Both the position numbers and the translations under genes were made by a program. DNA of 64,000 bases from Lachnospiraceae bacterium (GTDB taxonomy: Bacteria; Bacillota; Clostridia; Lachnospirales; Lachnospiraceae), in contig JAFLTE010000002.1 in NCBI GenBank assembly GCA_022510565.1, positions 62,001 through 126,000 on the forward strand, in the 5' to 3' direction. Under the pieces are notes generated by a model, which saw only the letters and a program-made list of their open reading frames with translations, did not search any database and was not told the DNA's origin. Below, piece by piece: positions 18,784 through 27,205 of the stretch (its first letter is position 1; each line of letters begins with the position of its first letter).

Positions 18784-20385
18784 ATGCCAAAATCTATACT
18801 GGACAAAATTGTTGAAAAGAGAAAAATGCCTGTGCTATTTATTGGTTCAGGGATTTCCAAGCGTTATTTATATGGTTTTCCTGATTGGGAAGGCTTATTA
18901 AGAGATTCTTTTAAATCTGTAAATCCTGATCCATACTATTACAATCGTTATGTAGAACAATTTAAACGTGAGGGAAATTCTCCCTTTGAGATAAATACTA
19001 AATTGGCTACTATAATCGAAAATGATTTTAATGCTGCCTTCTATGCTAGAAAAATAAAAATAAAAATAGGAAACACTAAAAATCCAAAATGGGTTGACCA
19101 GGGGGTTTCTCCTTATAAAATGTTTCTTGTAAGTTACTTTAAAAAACTTAAGGTCAATTCAGACCCATTATTATTACAAGAAATAGAATCTTTCCGTTTG
19201 TTAAAAAACAAGATATTAGCTGTAATAACAACAAATTATGATACATTTATAGAATCAGAAATTTTAAGAGATGATTATCAGGTATTTTGTCACCAAAATG
19301 AACTTTTTTCTGCTGATAGTTATAATATAGCTGAAATATATAAAATTCACGGAAGTGTATTAGATGCTAAATCGCTTGTTATAACAGAAAAGGATTATGC
19401 TGATTTCAACTCATCCAGAAAACTGATCATAGCCAAAATGCTGACCCTTTTCGCGGAATCTCCCATTATATTTATGGGTTATTCATTTACGGATGAAAAC
19501 ATTCAACATATCATAGAAGATTTTTTGAATTGCTTGACAGTAAAAGAACTGTCAATAATAGGCAATCATTTTGTTTTTATTAGCTATAAGAAGGGCGAAA
19601 AACGTCTGCTAGAGACCAAGCGTACTATATTTACCTCAAACAAAATAGAAATTCCTATTACAGAAATAACGACGGATAATTATGGTGCTATATACGAGAA
19701 GCTCAACAATATCATTCCGGGCATTGCTGCATCGCGTGTTCGTGAAACCCGGAAAATCATAAAACAAATTGTAGATCAGAATATTACTAATGAATCCGCA
19801 GAGTCAGTTATCGTAGATATTGATGATTTGGATAATATTGATCTTTCAACAAAGCCGTTAGCTATTGCAATCGGCTATCGTGACTCAATTTTAAACAAAG
19901 TCGGATATGGCATATTAGATGTGGATTCAATAATAGAAGATATACTTTTTGACAACAAAAAACTTAATGCGGATAATATGTGCTTTGATAGGTTTAAGTC
20001 AATATCTTCAACTCATTTGATACCTGTTTTTAAGTATGCAAAAGGGTGTACTGTACCTATTCCTTCCTCAAGTAAATTGAACGACTATATAAATGCTCGT
20101 AACTCCATAGATAAAATTATTTCAAAATCGCAGTTAAAATCTATAAATGCATTACCAACTGCATCTACTATTGATGAGCTACATACCGCGATGAACAGTC
20201 AAAACTCGTTCGACAAAAAGGCCGGCGTTCTTTTAAAAAGTATCGGTAATTTTACAATTGATGAAATCAGAACAGAGTGCCAGTCACTTTTCCGTGAAAT
20301 CAGCGGTACGAAAATTACATCTACTTGTTTCAAACGATGTGTTATGTATATCGATTTCAAGGAAAACTACACAAAAAAAAGTTAA
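18784..20385 (+). CDS. SIR2-domain protein, candidate anti-phage defence effector
   Basis: FIGSGISKRY, ITTNYDTFIES, YKIHGSV, IIFMGYSFTDENIQHIIEDFL = SIR2-like NAD-binding motifs; 533 aa with C-terminal extension. Confidence 0.85.
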   Translation: MPKSILDKIVEKRKMPVLFIGSGISKRYLYGFPDWEGLLRDSFKSVNPDPYYYNRYVEQFKREGNSPFEINTKLATIIENDFNAAFYARKIKIKIGNTKNPKWVDQGVSPYKMFLVSYFKKLKVNSDPLLLQEIESFRLLKNKILAVITTNYDTFIESEILRDDYQVFCHQNELFSADSYNIAEIYKIHGSVLDAKSLVITEKDYADFNSSRKLIIAKMLTLFAESPIIFMGYSFTDENIQHIIEDFLNCLTVKELSIIGNHFVFISYKKGEKRLLETKRTIFTSNKIEIPITEITTDNYGAIYEKLNNIIPGIAASRVRETRKIIKQIVDQNITNESAESVIVDIDDLDNIDLSTKPLAIAIGYRDSILNKVGYGILDVDSIIEDILFDNKKLNADNMCFDRFKSISSTHLIPVFKYAKGCTVPIPSSSKLNDYINARNSIDKIISKSQLKSINALPTASTIDELHTAMNSQNSFDKKAGVLLKSIGNFTIDEIRTECQSLFREISGTKITSTCFKRCVMYIDFKENYTKKS

Positions 20386-20716
20386 TGAACATTTTTCAGT
20401 AAACACTGGAAACATCACTAACTTTCTTTTTTAGAAAACCTAGCATTTCAATATGCTTTTAGTTCTTTTTATACAGTCATTTAATGACTTATTGGTTTAT
20501 ATAGTACTATCATATTTATAATTTGTCAATATGATAATTTTTATTTATTCAAATTCCGCCCCGGTGCTACCAACACCGGAGCGGATCGGAACTATACCGG
20601 GAAACCCGATATAATACATATGAAAACATTTGCATTATATCATTTTCCTGGCTGAATTACAAGTGCCGGGCATTTTTATGTCCTGCCACCAGTAAGATGT
20701 ACAGGAGGACAATACT

Positions 20717-22087
20717 ATGGATAAGGTCAAACGATGTGCAATCTACATCCGCGTCAGCACAGAGGAGCAGCATTTAAACGGTCTCTCTCTGCCGGCGCAA
20801 CGTAAAGCTCTCACAGACTTCGCGGAGCATAACGGCTATACCATTATAGATTACTATGCGGATGAAGGTATCTCTGCACGTAAGCCCATGAAGTACCGCA
20901 AGGGACTCCTCCGTCTGCTCGATGATGTAAAGAAGAACAAAATCGACATGATTCTGGTCACGAAGCTGGACCGATGGTTCCGTAATATCAAGGACTACAA
21001 TATAACCGAGGAGATTCTTCAGGCACATAACTGCTATTGGAAGACCATCTTTGAGAATTATGACTCTTCCACCGCCAACGGCCAGATGGTCATTAATATC
21101 ATGCTGTCGGTAAATCAGGCGGAATGTGACCGTACTTCCGAGCGTATCAAGGCTGTTATGGACTATAAGCGCTCCATCGGCGAAGTCACCAGCGGTAAAT
21201 GTGCCTGCTATGGCTATAAGGTTGTAAACAATCGACTCGTAAAGGATGAATCTGTGTCTGACATCGTCGATGATGCCTACGACCACTATCGCTCATGTTA
21301 CTCTATCCGGAACACCTTTTATTACCTTCAGAAAAAATACGGTGACAGAGCGCCCTCATGCAACAAGGTGGATCGTCTCTTTAAGAATGAGACCTACGCC
21401 GGCAAAGACAAGGATAACTACAACTACTGCGAACCGTATATTACATACAGCGAATTTCAGAAGTTCCGGCAGATATCCTCCGCCAAAACCAGCACTGTCG
21501 GCAAATATGATCCATATATCTTTTCTTCCCTTATCAAGTGTCCCTGGTGCGGCAATAACTATACCGGATACAGGAAGAAGCAGAAGCTGAAGAGCGGCGG
21601 CGAGAGCATCTACATTAAGTACCGCTGCGGCAACAAGTTCGGGCGGCATAGCTGTGCACACTTTACCGAACACAAAATCGAGGAATATATGCTCACCCAC
21701 GTCTCCTCCAGACTGCAGGAGGAGATTACCAGCGTACAGATGAAGGCCAAACAACAGCATAAAGGCTATGATGCCGAAACACTGCATAAGGAAATGGAGC
21801 GGCTGAATATTTTGTTCCAAAAGGGAAGAATCACTGAGAGCTACTATGATGAACAGTATGAATTACTTGAAAATAAGTTAAGGGAATGTGAGGGTGCAGA
21901 GAAACCTACCCCTCTGAGTGCCTACAACAATCTTCTGGCGACTTTTAGCGGCGACTGGCATGAAATGTATGTCAACCTTGATAAAGCCCATAAGCAGACC
22001 TTCTGGAAGAGCACGATTAGTAGCATTGAGATAGACCGTGAGACGCATCAAATAAGCGGTTTTAATTTTCTCAAAGAATTGGAGTAG
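20717..22087 (+). CDS. Large serine recombinase (prophage integrase)
   Basis: AIYIRVSTEEQHLNGLSLPAQRKAL...VTKLDRWFRNIKDYN...; C-terminal zinc-ribbon CPWCGNNYTGYRKK...RCGNKFGRHSC. Confidence 0.95.
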   Translation: MDKVKRCAIYIRVSTEEQHLNGLSLPAQRKALTDFAEHNGYTIIDYYADEGISARKPMKYRKGLLRLLDDVKKNKIDMILVTKLDRWFRNIKDYNITEEILQAHNCYWKTIFENYDSSTANGQMVINIMLSVNQAECDRTSERIKAVMDYKRSIGEVTSGKCACYGYKVVNNRLVKDESVSDIVDDAYDHYRSCYSIRNTFYYLQKKYGDRAPSCNKVDRLFKNETYAGKDKDNYNYCEPYITYSEFQKFRQISSAKTSTVGKYDPYIFSSLIKCPWCGNNYTGYRKKQKLKSGGESIYIKYRCGNKFGRHSCAHFTEHKIEEYMLTHVSSRLQEEITSVQMKAKQQHKGYDAETLHKEMERLNILFQKGRITESYYDEQYELLENKLRECEGAEKPTPLSAYNNLLATFSGDWHEMYVNLDKAHKQTFWKSTISSIEIDRETHQISGFNFLKELE

Positions 22088-22534
22088 TAAAAAGCGTACA
22101 CAGTTGAGTTCGAGCCGCATGCCACATCTCTGGAATCCAAGGGCGACGGTTACGTGGTAGCATCTCTCGGCGAGGACTCCGGCTATGTGCCTTACACTGC
22201 TTTCTCTGCCAAGAAAAGTTATATTGCTGAGAATCCGGGAGTGATTCAGTCCTTCACCAACGCTTTACAGAAGGGCATGGTCTATGTACAAAGCCACTCT
22301 CCTGCCGAAATCGCGCAGGTCATTGCACCGCAGTTCGACGGAACGGACATTGACACCATAACCACCATCGTGGAGCGCTACGCATCGCAGGACACATGGA
22401 AAGGCGACTTGATTTTTACAGAGGACAGTTTCAATCTATTACAGAATATTCTGGAAGAGGCCGGCGAACTGGACGGACGGGTACCTTATGCAGACCTGGT
22501 GGATACTTCCTATGCAGAAAAGGCGGCACACTGA
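22088..22534 (+). pseudogene. 3' fragment of NitT/TauT (NMT1-like) ABC transporter substrate-binding protein, separated from its 5' end by the prophage
   Basis: Open frame after stop at 22088-22090: ...VEFEPHATSLESKGDGYVVASLGEDSGYVPYTAFSAKKSYIAENPGVIQSFTNALQKGMVYVQSHSPAEIAQVIAPQF...; no signal peptide, starts at integrase 3' end. Confidence 0.8.
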
Positions 22535-22632
22535 TCTTAAACAAGGGTTGACTGCCGAGCGATTTCCTATCACATGAAAAAGGGTGTCCCCAAACCACGC
22601 GGGAACACCCTTTTCTTTTCTGTTCTATCTAT

Positions 22633-23010
22633 TTACGAAAGATTAGCCATCAGCTCTTCCAATGTATCTATGACACTGCTATACTGCGCCAACACATCCT
22701 CCACACGTTCATCCACAAGTTGCAAATTATTTTCCTTAACCGCAAATTCCTGTTCCTTGGCAGCCTCGGACAACTTATTTGCACCGATAGACTTCATGGC
22801 ATTCTTCAAACCATGCATCTCTATCCCGTACCGTTCAAAATCTTTCCGTTCATAACACTCCCTGAGAAGCGGCAGTTTCTCCTTACCCTCTTCTAAGGCT
22901 GCATCCAAAACTTCTAAATAGATTTCTTCGTCCCCGGCACACATCGCAATTCCTTCTTCAACGTCGAATCCCCTATTTTCTAAATCGTCAATCGTACGAA
23001 CCGGTTCCAT
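22633..23010 (-). CDS. HPt-domain protein
   Basis: GDEEIYLEVLDAALEEGKEKLPLLRECYERKDFERYGIEMHGLKNAMKSIGANKLSEAAKEQE. Confidence 0.85.
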   Translation of the reverse strand: MEPVRTIDDLENRGFDVEEGIAMCAGDEEIYLEVLDAALEEGKEKLPLLRECYERKDFERYGIEMHGLKNAMKSIGANKLSEAAKEQEFAVKENNLQLVDERVEDVLAQYSSVIDTLEELMANLS

Positions 23011-23078
23011 GCCAAACCTCCATTCTGTCCAATCCCAAAAGATTATCTAATTAAACTTATTGTGAATATCATAGCACA

Positions 23079-23732
23079 TTACTCTTCTGTTTGACTACTG
23101 CCATCTTGTTTTTTCGTCTTTTTTCGTTCTGATTTCTCTTTGTCGACCGTGATATTGTCTATCATTTTCTCTATCAGAAGCTTCTTCATATAGACATCAA
23201 AACCCAGCATACAGATAAAGGAAAACATCTGCAGAAACTTCCTGCTCTCCTCCGGTGCCTCCTCAAAAGTCTGTTCCGCTGTCCTGAACTTTGTGGTAAT
23301 ATCGCTTTTGAGTACGTCTACCTGTGCCATTTCCAGCCCGAACACTTCCTCGTATACGGTCTCCAGATTAAATGCGTCATCTGTATGAAAAAACCGCTCG
23401 GTAATAGGCGAAAGCAACTGCTGGATATCGTTGATTGACAAAATCCCCTTATAATAATAGATAAAAATCAGCAAAAGCACGTGCTCTTTACTGTACTTCT
23501 TCTTAAGCGGCGGTGGAAGCAAATCATTCTTGGCATAGTTGTTAATCATCGTCTTCGTCAGGATTTTATCCTCCGAAGGATTGCGCGTCGAACTTTTCAG
23601 GTGTGATTCCATAAAAGTAGTCACCTGGTCCATATACAAATCGATGTCCGGTATGTCTTCCGCCTTGATACATGCAATTCTGTCCAGACTTGCCAATATG
23701 CTTCCAAGCAAATCTTCCGTATTGATTGTCAT
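23079..23732 (-). CDS. DUF1836 family protein
   Basis: KILTKTMINNYAKNDLLPPPLKKKYSKEHVLLLIFIYYYKGILSINDIQQLL. Confidence 0.75.
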   Translation of the reverse strand: MTINTEDLLGSILASLDRIACIKAEDIPDIDLYMDQVTTFMESHLKSSTRNPSEDKILTKTMINNYAKNDLLPPPLKKKYSKEHVLLLIFIYYYKGILSINDIQQLLSPITERFFHTDDAFNLETVYEEVFGLEMAQVDVLKSDITTKFRTAEQTFEEAPEESRKFLQMFSFICMLGFDVYMKKLLIEKMIDNITVDKEKSERKKTKKQDGSSQTEE

Positions 23733-23990
23733 TTTTTCCTCCATCTCAAAGTGTTTCTGATAAGAAACTCCTTTGCGAGCAACCAAATCAATATATACAT
23801 GCTTTATTATATAGTTTTTATAACTACATGACAAGTGTTTTATCTGTTTTCTATCATTTTAGCCGCCATATATTTACAAACAATTATATCTGTGTTATAT
23901 TTATGCTTAACAGCGTTAAAGTTTTAACGCGTGAAAGCGTCGTGTTTACTCCGGCGCTTCATGTAATTTACTATAATTAAAGGAGCTGCT

Positions 23991-24278
23991 ATGAATAAAA
24001 AATTGAAAACGGATGCCGTAGACCATTTGTTTGACGCAATACTTTGCCTGAATACCAGAGAAGAATGTTACAATTTCTTTGAAGACCTGTGCACAATCAA
24101 CGAGCTGTTGTCTCTGTCTCAACGCTTTGAGGTGGCTGCCATGTTAAAGGACGGCAACACTTATCTGGAGATTGCCGACAAAACCGGTGCCTCCACCGCT
24201 ACAATCAGCCGAGTCAATCGCTCCCTTAACTACGGAAACGACGGCTATGAAATGGTGTTGGCACGTTTAGAGAAATGA
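23991..24278 (+). CDS. TrpR-related YerC/YecD family regulator
   Basis: HLFDAILCLNTREECYNFFEDLCTINELLSLSQRFEVAAMLKDGNTYLEIADKTGASTATISRVNRSLNYGNDGYEMVLARL. Confidence 0.9.
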   Translation: MNKKLKTDAVDHLFDAILCLNTREECYNFFEDLCTINELLSLSQRFEVAAMLKDGNTYLEIADKTGASTATISRVNRSLNYGNDGYEMVLARLEK

Positions 24279-24289
24279 GAATTTGTTGT

Positions 24290-24319
24290 GGAAGAGCAGA
24301 CCGCGGGGGTCTGCTCTTA
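24290..24319. terminator. Bidirectional intrinsic terminator
   Basis: GAAGAGCAGACCgcgggGGTCTGCTCTT between convergent genes. Confidence 0.75.
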
Positions 24320-25069
24320 GCCGTCAATATTAATCAATTCCATGGGGTCAATATATTTCTCGTCATAGGTAATCTGGTATCCCAGTTCTGTATTATCCTC
24401 TCCGATTACGTAGAGGATCGCTCCCTTGACCACATCATCGCCTTCTTTAATCATTACATCACCGTCATTGCGATAAATGCTGTTATAACCGTTTCCGTGG
24501 TCTATCCTGATACAGTGCAGATATCCTGTGTCCGTGGCGACAGAAACCACCGTACCGTCCGCAGCGGCGATAATACTGCTGCCCACAGTGCCGTTTAACT
24601 TAACCATGGGATTTTCCCCATCGCTCATTTCCAAAGAGGCTGACGAAGACAAAGGAAAACCTACCGGCATATGCGCCTGTGCCCTCTCCTGCTCCTGTGC
24701 CTCCTCCTGCTCTACCTTCTGGTTAATCGTATCGCTGAGTATGGTTACTTTATCCATCAATTCTTCCCTAAGTTCAATCAGGTCAGCGTTCTCTTCCTGA
24801 AGTGTCAATATGGCTGTCTCCTGAGCGCTAAGTGCATCTGCGCTGGCTGCCACCTCTGCCTCCAGGGTATCTATCCGATTCCCGCGTCTAAAGCACACAA
24901 GCACCAGAAGGATGATAATCGCCAGCAGGATTACCGCAACCGACTCAACCACTGTCGCTCCGATTCCCATCTGACGGACGTTGCCTTCCTTAGAATCCAC
25001 GAAAAGCATCAGCATATAGTTGATTTTTCTTTTTTTCTTACCGTTTTCTGTTTGCTGCAATAAAATCAC
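24317..25069 (-). CDS. Membrane-anchored M23-like (LytM/duplicated hybrid motif) protein
   Basis: TM + coiled coil + GSSIIAAADGTVVSVATDTGYLHCIRIDHGNGYNSIYRNDGDVMIKEGDDVVKGAILYVIGEDN. Confidence 0.75.
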   Translation of the reverse strand: MILLQQTENGKKKRKINYMLMLFVDSKEGNVRQMGIGATVVESVAVILLAIIILLVLVCFRRGNRIDTLEAEVAASADALSAQETAILTLQEENADLIELREELMDKVTILSDTINQKVEQEEAQEQERAQAHMPVGFPLSSSASLEMSDGENPMVKLNGTVGSSIIAAADGTVVSVATDTGYLHCIRIDHGNGYNSIYRNDGDVMIKEGDDVVKGAILYVIGEDNTELGYQITYDEKYIDPMELINIDG

Positions 25070-25269
25070 CTCCAGTGCACGTTATTACTGGAAATTACAA
25101 ACTATCATGCATAGTATATCACAATTGACCGACAAAGACAATGTTTGTTTACATAATGTGCGTACAAATTGTGAAAAAACGTAAAACAATGCTTTACATT
25201 TCTATGGACATATGCTATTCTATCAATGTTGACACAAGCAACAGATTCATAATTTTGGAGGTATGTACG

Positions 25270-25470
25270 ATGAACAAAGGTACAGTTAAATGGTTTAACA
25301 ACCAAAAAGGCTATGGCTTCATCTCTGATGAGCAGGGTAACGATGTTTTCGTTCATTACTCAGGACTGAACATGGAAGGCTTCAAATCTCTTGAAGAGGG
25401 CGCTTCCGTTGAGTACGAAGTAGTTAATGGCGAAAAAGGACCTCAGGCCGTAAACGTAACAAAGTTATAA
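25270..25470 (+). CDS. cspA: Cold shock protein
   Basis: [66 protein letters not shown]. Confidence 0.95.
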   Translation: MNKGTVKWFNNQKGYGFISDEQGNDVFVHYSGLNMEGFKSLEEGASVEYEVVNGEKGPQAVNVTKL

Positions 25471-25574
25471 GAGACATCGAACTTATAACACCATAATCAG
25501 TATCACGATGTGCCTGTTCTTAAATATAAATATTCATTTTTATTTAGAATTTGCAGTATTGTTATGACGGATTA

Positions 25575-25609
25575 GAAAAAACCTGCCTCTAACGGCAGGT
25601 TTTTTTTAT
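25575..25609. terminator. Intrinsic terminator
   Basis: AAAAAACCTGCCtctaacGGCAGGTTTTTTT. Confidence 0.85.
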
Positions 25610-25618
25610 ATAAATATC

Positions 25619-26395
25619 TCAACGCCGACATTCCCTTAACACTTCCTCAAACTTCATCGAGCCGCCGAATAAATCCAGCGCACTGCCGACAGTCACATGC
25701 ACTTTGTCCTTACCTAATTTCTTTAAAAGTCGCAAATCCTCGAAACTGTGTACGCCGCCTGCATAGGTAATCGGCATTTGTCCCCAATCTCCCAAAAGTC
25801 CGGCAAGTTCTTCTTCTATACCATTCGCTTTGCCTTCTACGTCAACCGCATGAACAAGAAATTCATCACAGTAAGACGACAACTCGTCAAGCGTACTCTT
25901 GGTCAGCTCCACGTCGGTATATTTCTGCCATCTGTCGGTCACAATAAGGTAGCGGCCGTCTTTTTTTCTCGCACTGAGATCGAGAACTAAGTTTTTTTTG
26001 CCAATTTTACGCATAAGCTCATTCAATCTGTCATACTGTATCAGGCCATCCTTGAAAACATAGGAAGTGACGATTACATGACTTGCTCCTGCATCCAGAT
26101 ACGCTTCCGCGTTCTCCGGCGTGATGCCGCCGCCCACCTGAAGTCCGCCGGGATATGCTCTAAGTGCCGCAAGCGCCTGATTTTTCGTCTCCTCATAATA
26201 TGGCGATGTCACAGAATTCAACAATATGATATGTCCGTTTGTAACTTCATATTCACAGTACAATCGGGCATAAAATGCCGCATCCTGTTTTGAAACAAAA
26301 TTTTCCAGCGCCGTATCGTCATGGTCCTTCAAACTGCCGCCCACAATCTGTTTAACGCTGCCGTTATGGATATCAATACAAGGTCGAAATTCCAT
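25619..26395 (-). CDS. hisA: HisA/HIS6-type ProFAR isomerase, eukaryote-like form
   Basis: MEFRPCIDIHNGSVKQIVGGSL...YPGGLQVGGGITPENAEAYLDAGASHVIVTSYVF...LVLDLSARKKDGRYLIVTDRWQKYTD...ITYAGGV. Confidence 0.85.
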   Translation of the reverse strand: MEFRPCIDIHNGSVKQIVGGSLKDHDDTALENFVSKQDAAFYARLYCEYEVTNGHIILLNSVTSPYYEETKNQALAALRAYPGGLQVGGGITPENAEAYLDAGASHVIVTSYVFKDGLIQYDRLNELMRKIGKKNLVLDLSARKKDGRYLIVTDRWQKYTDVELTKSTLDELSSYCDEFLVHAVDVEGKANGIEEELAGLLGDWGQMPITYAGGVHSFEDLRLLKKLGKDKVHVTVGSALDLFGGSMKFEEVLRECRR

Positions 26396-26596
26396 CTGTT
26401 TCCTCCATATCGAAGCAGTTTACTGCCAAGATATTCTCCCTTTTCTGCCGTGCATATTTTATTTTCTATCAGACATAATAACATAGGAGCAGGTGTTTTT
26501 ACACAAAAACATTCTGTGTTGCGGAATTTGTGCTAAGAATCCACAAATTTCTTAATTATAGAAAAAGAGCGTATATGCTTCGGAATGGAGGAGAAT

Positions 26597-27112
26597 ATGA
26601 AAAAAGTAAGAGCATTATTACTTGTCAGTGTCATGGTACTGTCTATGACAATGCTGACCGCCTGCGGCGGAATGAACGGTGCTGCAAACAACGGTAACAA
26701 CAATACAAACGCAGCCGGTTCCGGTACAGGCAACGACAATAACACAACAGGCGGAACAGGTACTTCTCAGAACGTCACAGACAATAACACAACTGCAAAC
26801 GGTACAACAAACAATAATACCAACGGCACAACAAACGGCTCCACGGACATTACCGACAACCACGAGAATGTCAATGACGTGACTGCCGGAGACAATGACA
26901 CCAACAATTCCGTATTGGACAATGTAGGTGATGCCATCGGTGATGTCGGCAATGCCGCTTCCGATGTAATTGACGGCGCTGCAAATGGCGTTGAGAACAT
27001 GGTTGACAACGTGACAGGCACAGGTAACGGTACAGGTACTACTACCGGTACAGGCAACGGTACGGGTACAACTGCCGGTACAGGTGCTGCAGGCACAGGT
27101 GGCAATATGTAA
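26597..27112 (+). CDS. Low-complexity (Asn/Thr/Gly-rich) lipoprotein
   Basis: Lipobox MTMLTACGG followed by N/G/T-rich repeats ending TGTGNGTGTTTGTGNGTGTTAGTGAAGTGGNM. Confidence 0.8.
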   Translation: MKKVRALLLVSVMVLSMTMLTACGGMNGAANNGNNNTNAAGSGTGNDNNTTGGTGTSQNVTDNNTTANGTTNNNTNGTTNGSTDITDNHENVNDVTAGDNDTNNSVLDNVGDAIGDVGNAASDVIDGAANGVENMVDNVTGTGNGTGTTTGTGNGTGTTAGTGAAGTGGNM

Positions 27113-27205
27113 CAAAGCAAGCAGACTCGGTAATGAGTAGGCACAAAAGAAATCCGTCCCTATGAAATCACAGGGACGGATTTTTTATCGGGTTTGCCCA
27201 CTTTA

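Noticed and set aside
26618-27115. Cys/Val-rich minus-strand ORF
   Set aside because: Product of the low-complexity lipoprotein DNA read in antisense.
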